DNA of 64,000 nucleotides from positions 310,001 through 374,000 of the forward strand of contig JADKBM010000016.1 in NCBI GenBank assembly GCA_016715115.1, given 5' to 3'. The notes beneath the pieces were generated by a model. That model had not been told where the DNA came from and searched no databases. It worked only from the letters and a program-made list of their open reading frames with translations. Within the stretch, counting starts at the first letter, position 1, and each line of letters begins with the position of its first letter. Below, piece after piece: positions 25,177 to 34,950 of this stretch. This DNA is from Acidobacteriota bacterium (GTDB lineage: Bacteria > Acidobacteriota > Blastocatellia > Pyrinomonadales > Pyrinomonadaceae). A program made the position numbers and the translations under genes.

Positions 25177-28100
25177 TCAAAAGGTCCAGTCCGTAAAACC
25201 TGAAGGATTGTCGGTCCAATGATTCACGTAAAACGTGTCGTTTCCGGATCCGCCGAATCCGAAATCGCGCCGATCGGGTTTCCCGCCGTCTTTCAGATCG
25301 ATAACGTCATCGCCCGGTCCGCCGAAGACGAAATTTCGCCCGACGTTCGTGTTTATCGAATCGTTATCTTCATTTCCAAACGAGACGTTGAACTCGGTCG
25401 TGCTGTTCGAGACGTTGTCGTTGTCAACGATCGTGTCCGCCTGCTTCCCGCCGAACATTATGTCCAGCCCCTGACCGCCGCGAATATTATCGAGCCCGTT
25501 GCCCCCAAAAAGCAGATCGCCGCCGTCGCCGCCGAAGATATCGATTTCGTCGCCGTCGCCGCCGAGAATTACGTCCGAGCCACCCGCGCCGTTCAGCGTG
25601 TCGTTCTGATTTCCTCCAAGGATGATGTCTGAATCCGGTCCGCCGCTGATGATGTCGTTCCCGTCCCCGCCGAGCAGGAGGTTTATACCCGAACCGCCGT
25701 CGATCGTATCGATGCCGATGCCGCCGATCGCGAGATCCGCTTCACCATCGCCGTTGATCGAGTCATCACCGTCTCCGCCGAGCAGGATGTCCGAATCGGC
25801 GCCGCCGGAGAGACTGTCGTTCCCGACACCGCCAATCAAGAGATCGAAACTCTGATCGCCCTTCAGCGTGTCGCTGCCAGTCATCCCGAAGAGGACGTCG
25901 GGAGCGCCGCCGCCCGAGACCTGATCGTCTCCCGCGCCGGCAAACACGACATCGACGTCGCTGTCACCGCTGATCACATCGTGACAGTCCTCGCCGAAGA
26001 GTATGTCGATCCCGTTTCCGCCGGAGATCCTGTCCGGACCGAATCCGCCGAAAATGAAGTCGATGCCGTCGCCGCCGTTCAGAGTCTCGTATTCGTTGGC
26101 GCTCGCCTTCATTCCGCACCGGTCGCTGTCGTAAAGATTCTTGTTGCCGAAGATTATGTCGATACCGGCCTCCCCGTCGATCAGGTCGGTTCCCAATCCG
26201 CCGAACGCCAGATCGACCGTTCCCGAGCCGTTTTTGATGATGTCGTTGCCGGTTCCGCCAAAAATGGCGTCGATCATTCCTTCTCCATTTAGCTGATCAA
26301 TGCCGTCCCAGCCGACGATGATGTCGAGCGCGCCGTCGCCGCCGGCCGCCTTGTCATCACCGACACCGGCAACGATAAGATCGAGACCCGTGTTTCCGAC
26401 TATCGTGTCATTGCCCGGCCCGCCGAACATCATCGAAAAGATCCCGAGATCGCTGTAGAGAATGTCGTTTCCGGCGTTGCCGGCGAGCACGTCCTGCTTA
26501 TCGTCGCCGTGAACCGTGTCGTCGCCCTGCTGCGCGATGACGAGGTCCATACCGTCGCCCGCATTGATGGTGTCGTTTCCGGTCGACGGAATCACGAGTC
26601 GGTCGCCAAAGACGAAATCATCGCCGTCTCCGGCGTTGATCAGATCATTTTCGGGACCGCCGACAATCAGGTCGCCGAGGCTTTTCGGGATCAGGATGGC
26701 GGGCTTGTTGGTACCGTTGATCTTGTCGTTTCCTTCATTCCCGGCGAAGAACGACCCGCACGATACAGGCACGCCATCGATCGAAAAGACGCCAATTCGG
26801 GTGTTCGATAGATCGTCGTCGCCCGCCTGACCAAACAAAAAGTCGATCCCGCCGTCTCCGTTGATCGAATCGGGACCGGACTGGTTTCCGGCGAAACCAT
26901 CGCCGATAATGACGTCCGCGTAGCCGTATTTGTCCTTTGAGTTGCTGTCGCCGGATCCGACGAGCGTGTCGGCGTCGCCATCACCGGAAATGAAATTCCC
27001 AATGTCGAACGTGAGCGTGACCGGGCCGGCCGTGACATCGTACTGTTCGCCGATGCCGCCGTGGATCTTGTCTTTCCCGTTGTTGAGAAAACCGAGCGTG
27101 TCGCCGAACAGAAAATCGTGGCCGTCGCCGCCGTAAATCTCGTCGTTGTCGCCCATCCCGAAAACCGCGTCATAGTTTCCTTTGGCGTACACGCAGTCAT
27201 CGCCGGACAAAGCGAGGACGAGGTTGATCCCGTCGTCGGCGGTGATCTGGTCGTTCCAAGGCGTGCCGATGATGACCTTCACGGCTTTCACATCGAAACT
27301 GAGGTATTTGCCGCTGCCGCAAGGGCTTGAACTTGCTCCGCCAAGCTTGGTCGCCAGCAGATCATAACTGAACGCGACATTGCCGGCCGGGCTCGCGCCT
27401 TTGGATGCCGGACTCAAATAGTCCAGGATCGGCGAGGCGATTGATTGCGCCCTTTTCAGAAGATCAAGATAATTCGTTGCGGGTTGCTGGCCTGCCAATG
27501 TTTGGAGCGCGATCTGACCGCTTTTTGTCGGCGCCGGCAGAACGACCCCGCCGCGCCCGGTCGTGGCACCCGATCCGCCAAGGCCTCCACCGGACGTCTG
27601 CGTCGAAGGCGCAAGCCTGTCGAGATTGTTGAATCGCGATTCGAGCTGAACGGACCATTGATCGAGTTCCTTTTCGGCGGTTATCGCGTAATCCTCCATC
27701 TGATTGCCGAGCGCTTCATAATCCGTCTGGCTGATCAGGTTCGATTTGGCGACGTCCGGAACCGGCGAATTCGGATCGTTTTCGTTGATCGTCGTGTATT
27801 TCACAACGAGACTGTTCAGGCACGGCTCGATCGTATCGAGTAGCGAGAGCGAGTCCGACTCGAATGCCGAGACTTGAGCGTCGTATTTCGTATTGCCCTG
27901 ATTTGCCTTTTGATCGAACGAATCGCCGGCATCCGTGTCATTTTCGTCGACCCTGAGGCCCTTGACGAAACCACGGGTGCGTTCCGTCATAGTGCCGAGC
28001 TTTCCGCAATTGAATCCGATCGAAAACTCCGGCGCCGGACTTGGCGAGTTTTGAAGCGCCGTCCCCGCTGCGAGAACCTTGGATTCATCGTTAGCGGCTT

Positions 28101-28818
28101 TGCCTTTCAACTTGTTCTCAAAGTCGACCATCGCCGCGTAGGAGTTTTGCGACTTTGAGTTCAGCTCTTGAAGCGATGTTTCGATGCGCTGATAGTAATC
28201 CCTCAAACTGTCCTTTTGCATCTCGACGAAGTTGTTCTTCAGCGCCTCGAAGTTGGTCATAGTTTGACCGGCAACTTTGTAAATCTCTTTCTGCCGCGCC
28301 AGAATCTTCGAGAAATTGTCGTTCGCAACGACCGCTTGCTGCGTCGTGACGGGTTTGAGCCAATCGACCCAAGGCAGCGCGGCATCGGATTTCAGCGGCA
28401 TAAAGACCGTGCAGGACGGACACGACGGGTTGTCGAGTGTGCCGCTGAAGCTCAGCGTCAGCGACGAACTGAAGGTGAGATTATCGGCATAGAAGACACC
28501 GGTTATGCCTCCGTCCGGGCCATTCAGCAGTTCTACCTGGACGGATCGGACGCTGGCGGGCGTGGTTTGAAGCGGAACCTTGGCGACGGGGATGACATTT
28601 GATTCCGTCAACAACCAGAAAGTCATATCGCTTCCTGTGTTTGCGATATAAAGCGCACCCGGACCTTTGACCTTGACCGGCACCGGCACCGGCCGAATCC
28701 GGGTTATTGCCTCCGAAACCGTTCGATTTATCTGGGCGGATGCCGCCGAGATAAAGAGCACCGTTGAAAGCAAGAGCGTAACCGTCCTGACGACGGCTGA
28801 AGTTAAAGTGAATTTCAT
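25177..28818 (-). CDS. Large RTX (hemolysin-type calcium-binding) repeat protein
   Basis: 1213 residues. A Sec-type signal peptide (LLLSTVLFISAASAQ) starts it. Residues of about 30-160 are beta-rich, with a CPSC motif; residues of about 165-430 are helical with many Q/N/E (LARQKEIYKVAGQTMTNFEA); a Gly-rich linker (TSGGGLGGSGATTGRGG) follows. From about residue 555 to 1170 there are dozens of nonapeptide calcium loops (GGDGNDIISGG, GGNQNDTLNGAG, FGGDGGDLLFGG). Such repeats fold into a calcium-stabilised beta-roll outside the cell. RTX proteins normally use type I secretion and lack a Sec signal; none of the transport genes is in the window. Possibly an adhesin or surface-layer protein. Confidence 0.87.
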   Translation of the reverse strand: MKFTLTSAVVRTVTLLLSTVLFISAASAQINRTVSEAITRIRPVPVPVKVKGPGALYIANTGSDMTFWLLTESNVIPVAKVPLQTTPASVRSVQVELLNGPDGGITGVFYADNLTFSSSLTLSFSGTLDNPSCPSCTVFMPLKSDAALPWVDWLKPVTTQQAVVANDNFSKILARQKEIYKVAGQTMTNFEALKNNFVEMQKDSLRDYYQRIETSLQELNSKSQNSYAAMVDFENKLKGKAANDESKVLAAGTALQNSPSPAPEFSIGFNCGKLGTMTERTRGFVKGLRVDENDTDAGDSFDQKANQGNTKYDAQVSAFESDSLSLLDTIEPCLNSLVVKYTTINENDPNSPVPDVAKSNLISQTDYEALGNQMEDYAITAEKELDQWSVQLESRFNNLDRLAPSTQTSGGGLGGSGATTGRGGVVLPAPTKSGQIALQTLAGQQPATNYLDLLKRAQSIASPILDYLSPASKGASPAGNVAFSYDLLATKLGGASSSPCGSGKYLSFDVKAVKVIIGTPWNDQITADDGINLVLALSGDDCVYAKGNYDAVFGMGDNDEIYGGDGHDFLFGDTLGFLNNGKDKIHGGIGEQYDVTAGPVTLTFDIGNFISGDGDADTLVGSGDSNSKDKYGYADVIIGDGFAGNQSGPDSINGDGGIDFLFGQAGDDDLSNTRIGVFSIDGVPVSCGSFFAGNEGNDKINGTNKPAILIPKSLGDLIVGGPENDLINAGDGDDFVFGDRLVIPSTGNDTINAGDGMDLVIAQQGDDTVHGDDKQDVLAGNAGNDILYSDLGIFSMMFGGPGNDTIVGNTGLDLIVAGVGDDKAAGGDGALDIIVGWDGIDQLNGEGMIDAIFGGTGNDIIKNGSGTVDLAFGGLGTDLIDGEAGIDIIFGNKNLYDSDRCGMKASANEYETLNGGDGIDFIFGGFGPDRISGGNGIDILFGEDCHDVISGDSDVDVVFAGAGDDQVSGGGAPDVLFGMTGSDTLKGDQSFDLLIGGVGNDSLSGGADSDILLGGDGDDSINGDGEADLAIGGIGIDTIDGGSGINLLLGGDGNDIISGGPDSDIILGGNQNDTLNGAGGSDVILGGDGDEIDIFGGDGGDLLFGGNGLDNIRGGQGLDIMFGGKQADTIVDNDNVSNSTTEFNVSFGNEDNDSINTNVGRNFVFGGPGDDVIDLKDGGKPDRRDFGFGGSGNDTFYVNHWTDNPSGFTDWTF

Positions 28819-29200
28819 TGTTTTCTCCTCACGAATTATTCATACAAAGCTTGTCGGCTTTGTTGTGTGTGAAAAAAGCCAGGAAATCGTAACGCTCGGT
28901 GTTTCGTGGATCGAGACTAAAAATGATGGATTGCCGAATTGAGATCGGGGATTTCGGAATTTGGGATGTCGGACGGCTTAATCCCAAACGCCTTCATCAC
29001 GTCGCTGATCGAATTGGCGACGCCGTAGGATTCGATCTTCGGGGTTTGGTTGATAATGATGTTTCAGGCCGACGCAAAGCAAGCAAATTGGATCGGTCGC
29101 CCATTCCTGGACGACGGCGAGGATCAAGCGAAGAAACCGTCCCGGTTAATTTCGGTTTGAGACGAATTCGAATTCTGAATATCGGCGTGGTTCGTTCCAA
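28819..29200. other. Intergenic stretch with a possible small gene remnant
   Basis: 382 bases between the RTX and trypsin-like genes (both minus). On the minus strand around 28930-29055 one frame reads IIINQTPKIESYGVANSI and continues to NSAIHHF before a stop, which looks coding, but an in-frame TGA precedes it and no start is visible, so it may be the tail of a lost gene. 28943-28967 carries two or three GGGATTT-like words. Nothing else is supported. Confidence 0.35.
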
Positions 29201-30361
29201 TCAGCTTCCCGAAGGTGCAGATTGCTTCAGCAGCGAGACGTTTAGTTTCGATATGATCGTTGAAATCGGCGTCACGACCGAGTAGTCGTCGCCCGTTTTT
29301 GTAAGATTTCGGTCAAATGGTGCCGCTCGCCGGTAATCCTTTTGATTTCCAGCCCCGATAAGCATCCCGACGGCTCGATGGCCGTTTGTCTTGTGATTGT
29401 CGAATACCAACGCGCCGCTGTCACCCTCGACTGAAAATGTACTGTTTTGACCGGGAACGTACTTGTTTGGCTTGTCGGTCCTGATGACGCGGAATTGTTT
29501 CACAAATTTGCAGGCAGCCGTTCCATTCTCGTCCGACATAATGAAATCGCAGTCGACATCGTCGATCCATCCGCCGGTTTCGCAAGAATAATGACCATGC
29601 TTCGTGACACGATACGATTGTCTCGGATCGGTTCTTCCGTTCCGCTCATCCGGAAACTTCCCGGCGATCCGAAGCTTCGTCGACCAGTAGCTCCGCATAC
29701 TTGCAGTTGGCTTCACACCGGAAGCGAGTTTACCGAGCGCGGCGTCGATGTGGTTGGTCGCATAAATCCGTTTCCCGGCGCTGTTGGTCGTCTCCCCGAA
29801 ACGCACGACATTGCTTTCGCTTTCGATCAGTTCGGCAACAAACCTCTCGCCCGAAAAAATGCCTGCTCCGTTCAGACCGTTACCATTCGCGGCGATAACA
29901 TGACTGCAACTTAGAACGCAGACATCGCCGTCCGCGTTAACGACATAGAAACCGAGAGTCCCCTGTGGCCCGTTGCCAAGCGAAATCTGCGAACCGGAAC
30001 GAAGTTCGTTCGGCGCCGCTGTCGAACACTTCGGGCCGTGCCGGGCCACCGCCGACGTCAATTTCGGAGCCTTTGCGTTAACCCGTTCCAGCCGAACCTG
30101 TTCCCCATTGTGGCGGATCTGAACTGGCAGTTCGCCGGACGCAAAATCGATCCCGAGAATGCTCGCCGCGAGTTCGCGGGTTCGCATCCCGATCGGCGCC
30201 GACGTGTACAGCCTTAATGAATAGTTGGCCCCGACGACATCCTCTCCCTCGCAAATACGGGCGATCCCGACGCCAACTCCGAAAACATCCGCAGCGCCGC
30301 CTGGGGTCAGGAGAACTTCGCTGAGCTTTTCTTTCAATTCGGTACAGGCTTCAAGACTCAT
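29201..30361 (-). CDS. Trypsin-like serine protease, cytoplasmic type
   Basis: 386 residues without a signal peptide. The catalytic triad is visible as H154 (VLSCSHVIAANG), D206 (NHIDAAL) and S315 (VEGDSGALVFD, the classical GDSG). Spacing and sequence suit the chymotrypsin-fold group of unusual intracellular trypsin-like proteases rather than secreted trypsin. The N-terminal 110 residues (GGAADVFGVGVGIARICEGE) are a separate alpha/beta segment. It is the last gene of a four-gene minus-strand cluster (sigma, CHAT, unknown, trypsin) and begins 15 bases after the unknown gene. Intracellular trypsin-like proteases are common in conflict and signalling operons; that role is inference. Confidence 0.8.
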   Translation of the reverse strand: MSLEACTELKEKLSEVLLTPGGAADVFGVGVGIARICEGEDVVGANYSLRLYTSAPIGMRTRELAASILGIDFASGELPVQIRHNGEQVRLERVNAKAPKLTSAVARHGPKCSTAAPNELRSGSQISLGNGPQGTLGFYVVNADGDVCVLSCSHVIAANGNGLNGAGIFSGERFVAELIESESNVVRFGETTNSAGKRIYATNHIDAALGKLASGVKPTASMRSYWSTKLRIAGKFPDERNGRTDPRQSYRVTKHGHYSCETGGWIDDVDCDFIMSDENGTAACKFVKQFRVIRTDKPNKYVPGQNSTFSVEGDSGALVFDNHKTNGHRAVGMLIGAGNQKDYRRAAPFDRNLTKTGDDYSVVTPISTIISKLNVSLLKQSAPSGS

Positions 30362-30376
30362 ATTCGTCTCGGTCTC

Positions 30377-31342
30377 TTATACAAATCCGTCCAATCCGTT
30401 TTCTGCGGCGATCAAGTTGCACGTCCGCCGAACGCCGTGAGAGGAACCTCCTCTGTCGCGTGTAAATGGCAAACCATACATCTTGTACGTTTTTTCAAGC
30501 TCGCTGAGAATCTCAAGATCGGTCATTGTCGGGTCGTCCACGTCCCAGAATGTCTGATAAACAGGCATATCGCTTTTCGTCGTGTCGACCCGCAATGCGT
30601 TGGTTACAAGGATGTAATACGGCTTCTCGGCCTTCGGCAGAATGCGCGTAAATCCGTAGCTGCCGGCGTTTATCTCGATGCGCACGAAGTCCGACCTGAA
30701 CTTTGCGCCAACGTAATCGGTTACCGGTCCGTAATCATCATCCAAGATCTGAACGCCCTTCTTCATATCTTTCCGAATCGTGCGTCGAAGGAACTTAGTC
30801 GTCAGGGCTTGCTTTACGCTGCGCTTTTCATCGTTTGTAACGAGATCGTGACTGAACATCAAACAGTTTTGAAGAAAAACCCGGCTCGTATCGGTCGCGG
30901 AATCGCTCGGCTGCCTCTTCTTCGAGCCGTCTCCCAGCAAGTCGTCACGCTCGAGGTCCGGGACCCAGCGCCAGTCGTGCGGATCGTTTTTCGCTTCCGA
31001 GCGCCGATCAAAAGTTACGCCAAGATGCCTTTCGATCCCATTGAACTCAGAATTTCCGATGCCCGTGACCGAGATTCTCAACGGCTCTGCGAATTGCCCT
31101 TCACGATTAACGCCGCGCGTCGGAAGGTCGCTATGATCGATCCATACCTCGTGCCCGACTATCGGAATATCAACGATAGGCGTCGTGGCTTTCCAAGCAG
31201 GTTTCAAAATCCTCAGCTTTGGCGAATGTTCCGGGTTATGGATGAGCAACGTTTCGCTCCGCTTCCGCTCCTCGCTGATACCGACTATCCCCAATCCTGT
31301 CATCAAAACGATCGCCGTCGCGTCGCTGTAATCTACTGGCAT
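30377..31342 (-). CDS. Unknown protein between CHAT and trypsin-like proteases
   Basis: 321 residues from 31342, with a G-rich ribosome site (GGGGGGAA) 8 bases upstream. No signal peptide; the N-terminus has one mildly hydrophobic strand (AIVLMTGLGIVGI). It is predicted mixed alpha/beta: KLRILKPAWKATTPIVDIPI, then an H-rich turn (GHEVWIDHSD), a central basic helical region (KRSVKQALTTKFLRRTIRKD) and a C-terminal EILSELEKTYKMYGLPF. The family is not recognised. Its tight packing between a CHAT protease and a trypsin-like protease makes it the candidate substrate, effector or adaptor of the pair. Confidence 0.7.
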   Translation of the reverse strand: MPVDYSDATAIVLMTGLGIVGISEERKRSETLLIHNPEHSPKLRILKPAWKATTPIVDIPIVGHEVWIDHSDLPTRGVNREGQFAEPLRISVTGIGNSEFNGIERHLGVTFDRRSEAKNDPHDWRWVPDLERDDLLGDGSKKRQPSDSATDTSRVFLQNCLMFSHDLVTNDEKRSVKQALTTKFLRRTIRKDMKKGVQILDDDYGPVTDYVGAKFRSDFVRIEINAGSYGFTRILPKAEKPYYILVTNALRVDTTKSDMPVYQTFWDVDDPTMTDLEILSELEKTYKMYGLPFTRDRGGSSHGVRRTCNLIAAENGLDGFV

Positions 31343-31389
31343 ATTATGTTCCCCCCCAAATGTGTGATAAATGCTTTGATAATGTAACG

Positions 31390-34300
31390 TCAGAAATCGG
31401 AAAGTCCGCCGATCACCGAAAACGCCGCCCAGTAATAGGGATTCGAGCGACCGTCTTTGATCTGGGCGATCTGCGCGGCGCGCAATGCGTCAACGGTTCT
31501 CATACGTTTCTCCGACCGATTCCGATGAAACGCGATCATCAGATCGGCAGTGGATTCGGATTCGACCTTCCACCCGGTCGCGACGACCACCTCGGCGCCG
31601 GCCGCAATAAACGTCCGCGCGATTCCGATCGCCCCTTCGCCGCGAAAATGGCGGTCGATTCCCGTCTCGCAGGCCGAAAGCACGACCAGCCGAAGGTTTG
31701 CGGCGCCGCGCTGCAAGATCTCCGCGCCGGGAATTTCGCCATCGGATTCCTCGACCGAAGATTCGGGCTGGGCGAGGATCAGCCGCGAGTAAAGCGCTGA
31801 TGCGGTTGAATGTTCGTAGTGTCCTGCAAAATGCAGCGTGTTCGCGCCCGCCAACCGTTCGAAAAAATCGGCTTTCGTCACCCGATCGCCGAGAAGAACC
31901 CGCGACTCCGGATACATTCTCGCGACCTCAGCAGCTTCGCGCGCGGCGGCCGGAAGGTCTCCGAGGCGCGGATGCATCCTGCCTGAAAAAGCGGGATTGC
32001 CGGCCGCAAACAATCGTTCCGCGCCGGCTGACCGATTTGCACTCTCGGTCAGAAGCACGAACAGCGTCGCACTCGCAGCATATTGCAGCGAATGATCCTC
32101 AACCAAATATCTGCCGGTTTCAGGTGACCGAATCGCGGCAAACGGCACGGCGTGAAACTCCCCGTCGGGTATGAAAACGATCAGTTTGTCCGGATCGATC
32201 AACCTTGAGATCTTCGCAAAGAGCAATCGATACATTCGTTCGTTTGCCTTTCCGGCAAGCGTCGCCTCTGGCGTGACCTCTTGAAGAAAATCGCGGACGG
32301 CATCCGCAACCTCGGCGTTCGAGGCTTGGACTACTGCCGATTCAATCTTTTCGCGGGTCACTACCCACGCCGCGACGCGGCCGTCAAATACCGCATATTG
32401 AACGAGCTGGGCGGCTTCCGGCATCCGCGACTGAATTTCGCGAAGTTTCAAAGGAGTTGACGATCCATTGAAAATAACGGCATTCTGGCCCGGTTCATAA
32501 CGACCCTTTTTCTCGACAAGATCGAGCAGAGACCTGGCTTTGGAACTCTCGATCGCGTCGAAAGAACCTTCGATGTCGCCACGGTCCATCCTGAATTCAC
32601 TTTCAATCGCGGCAATTCCCTGCTCGCGATCGAAGAATGTCGTTCGATTTCTTTCGTTTTCCAAAACCTGACGATAACGCTCGAAAAGATCACGAACCTC
32701 ATTCAACGAGGATTCGAATTGATCGAGAAGCCCCAAACGGAGCAGACAACGGATTCGGCTCGACTTGGCGAGATAGTCGTCAACGCTATAGCCGTCGAGA
32801 GCTCGAAACGCGTCGATCGCGTTCGAATACTCGATGATCGCAGCTTCACAGCGGCCGGCGATCCGTTGCATATGGGCAAGTTGCAGGCTCGAGTCCGCTA
32901 TCGCCAATTTCTTCGCCTCCGGATCGTCGAACGAGTCTGCGATCGCGCGGTTCCTCTTCGCGTATTCGAATGCTGAATCAACATCGCCCAATTCAAGCGA
33001 AGTCAAACCGAGTTCGACCGTCGAATCGAAAACGAGCGAATCGTCATTCGCCGAAAGACGCAATGCCTCATCGCCAAAATCGATCGCCGTACGGAGCCTT
33101 CCGAGATCACGAAGCAGACTCGCGGCGTACCAAAGATTCCGAAGCGTTTGGAGTTTGCTCTCGTATTGTCGGTCTTCCGCTGAAAGCAACGCCGAAATCT
33201 CCCGCAAACCGGACTCAGCATCACCGACACTCTGATAACAAGAGCCGAGATTCGCCACGTTCTTTTCGACCATCAGCGTATCGCCGGTCAAAACGGCCAA
33301 TTGCGCAGACTGTCGCGCGAACCTTATTGCATTCGATAAATCGTTTGTTTTGAACGAGATCTCGGAGATTGCATTGAGAATCCTTACTTCGAGAAACCGA
33401 TAACTTCGCGCCCGCGCGCTTACGAGAAGCTGATCGAAAGCCGCATGGCTCTCTATCAGCTTTCCGCGATCACGAAGATTGAATGCGAGAAGAAAGCGCA
33501 GGAGCAGAACGTCCGTTTCATTGCCAGACCGCCGCGCGGTTTTGAGCGCGTCTTCAAGCGAACTTCCGGCGAGATCGAACCTTCGTTCGAGGATCTGGCG
33601 ACGCGCGGCCGCAAGATTCTTGCGCGATCTGAGTGCTCCGCTCAGACTTCCGAGCTTGAGCCGCCTGCAGTATTCGGCAGCATCGCTGACAAATCGATCG
33701 CGGTTCCGCTCAATTTCCATCTCTCCGATCTTCGACAGTAATTCGAGCGCTTCATTCGCCGTGGTTCCGTCATCAAGACCTTTCGCTTCAACGATTCTAT
33801 CGACTAGCTGGCCGGGCAACCAGACCCCCGAGACAATCTCTTTCGATTCAGAATAGAGTCTCCAGAGCAGGTCGGCGTCGCCGGCGCGGAAAGCCGATGA
33901 CGTTTCGGCGAATACGGTCTCGGCGGTCTTGAAATTACTCGTCGCGGACGTCAATTGGCTGACCCGTTGCCGCGCTTCATCCGCCCAGCGAGAGGTGGAA
34001 TCGACGGTTAAGTATCGATTCCACGATTCGATCGCCTTTTCTCGCAACCCCAATTCCTGAAGCACGATCGATCGGTTAAACAGTGCGGCGGCGAAGTTCG
34101 GGTCGAGCGCGAGTGAGCTAGCGAACGATTCGTTCGCGGATGTAAGCAAATCGGCGCGTTCGGTCTTTGAAATTTGTCGCGATTTCTCCAAAAATGCGGA
34201 TCCGAGATCATTGAGGTAGACAGCATTCCGGTCGTCCAACCCGACGGCTCTTTCAAGTTCGCGATGGGCGTCGTCGAACTTGCGCTGCGTCAAATAGAAA

Positions 34301-34911
34301 ACTCCGAGCGCGTGGTGCGCGGCGGCGCTCTTCGGTTCTCGCTCGACGGCCGTCAAAAGGTTGTTCTCTATGATTCGGAGACGGTTCTTCTCGCGCTCTT
34401 CGGCCGCGCCGCGCGTGACGACGAGCGGCGCATAATCGAAGTCGGCGATGCGCGACTCGACCGGCCGTTCGGTCTTGTAGATCGAGCGCAGTTCGGCAAG
34501 GTCGTTGGGTCGGTTGTCGCGCAGGACGATCCAGATTCCAAACGCGGCGATCAAGATCAGGGCGAACGCCCCGGCGACCAACGGGCTTGCAAAAAACGCG
34601 CGGACCGAATCCCAAATCGACGGCGCCATTTCCGTTTGAGGCGCACGCGCCGCAATTTCGCGTGTAACCGCAACCTTTGACCGCCGGTCGGCGTCCAGAT
34701 CGAGAGTTTTGACGAAATCGGCGCGGTCACGCCCGTTCAGTCGCCCGAGCACGAAGTCGTTGATCAATGCGTCCTCGGCAATCTCGGCCAGCGAGCAAAA
34801 CTCGTCGTCGCCAAACAAAAGCTCCTCGAATTGCTCAAGCTCGCGCTCGTCCGCGACCCGGCCAAGCAGGTATTCGCGGATGGCGATTTCGTCTTTGAGC
34901 GATTCGTTCAT
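31390..34911 (-). CDS. Membrane-anchored TPR-CHAT protease with anti-sigma-like N-terminus
   Basis: 1173 residues from the ATG at 34911 (a GTG one codon earlier is possible). Residues 1-80 contain two copies of an anti-sigma-like motif: IREYLLGRVADERELEQFEE with LFGDDEF, then INDFVLGRLNGRDRADFVKT. One membrane helix spans 109-130. TPR repeats run from about 165 to 850. The C-terminal CHAT (caspase-like) domain has its catalytic pair near H1031 (LHFAGHYEHS) and C1081 (VLSACETG). CHAT proteases cleave partner proteins on activation. The ECF sigma gene is 39 bases upstream, so the N-terminus may hold the sigma factor at the membrane. The downstream gene begins 47 bases later. Confidence 0.88.
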   Translation of the reverse strand: MNESLKDEIAIREYLLGRVADERELEQFEELLFGDDEFCSLAEIAEDALINDFVLGRLNGRDRADFVKTLDLDADRRSKVAVTREIAARAPQTEMAPSIWDSVRAFFASPLVAGAFALILIAAFGIWIVLRDNRPNDLAELRSIYKTERPVESRIADFDYAPLVVTRGAAEEREKNRLRIIENNLLTAVEREPKSAAAHHALGVFYLTQRKFDDAHRELERAVGLDDRNAVYLNDLGSAFLEKSRQISKTERADLLTSANESFASSLALDPNFAAALFNRSIVLQELGLREKAIESWNRYLTVDSTSRWADEARQRVSQLTSATSNFKTAETVFAETSSAFRAGDADLLWRLYSESKEIVSGVWLPGQLVDRIVEAKGLDDGTTANEALELLSKIGEMEIERNRDRFVSDAAEYCRRLKLGSLSGALRSRKNLAAARRQILERRFDLAGSSLEDALKTARRSGNETDVLLLRFLLAFNLRDRGKLIESHAAFDQLLVSARARSYRFLEVRILNAISEISFKTNDLSNAIRFARQSAQLAVLTGDTLMVEKNVANLGSCYQSVGDAESGLREISALLSAEDRQYESKLQTLRNLWYAASLLRDLGRLRTAIDFGDEALRLSANDDSLVFDSTVELGLTSLELGDVDSAFEYAKRNRAIADSFDDPEAKKLAIADSSLQLAHMQRIAGRCEAAIIEYSNAIDAFRALDGYSVDDYLAKSSRIRCLLRLGLLDQFESSLNEVRDLFERYRQVLENERNRTTFFDREQGIAAIESEFRMDRGDIEGSFDAIESSKARSLLDLVEKKGRYEPGQNAVIFNGSSTPLKLREIQSRMPEAAQLVQYAVFDGRVAAWVVTREKIESAVVQASNAEVADAVRDFLQEVTPEATLAGKANERMYRLLFAKISRLIDPDKLIVFIPDGEFHAVPFAAIRSPETGRYLVEDHSLQYAASATLFVLLTESANRSAGAERLFAAGNPAFSGRMHPRLGDLPAAAREAAEVARMYPESRVLLGDRVTKADFFERLAGANTLHFAGHYEHSTASALYSRLILAQPESSVEESDGEIPGAEILQRGAANLRLVVLSACETGIDRHFRGEGAIGIARTFIAAGAEVVVATGWKVESESTADLMIAFHRNRSEKRMRTVDALRAAQIAQIKDGRSNPYYWAAFSVIGGLSDF

Positions 34912-34950
34912 CACATTTACAAGTGTCTTTCAAGGGCGAAAGATAACATC

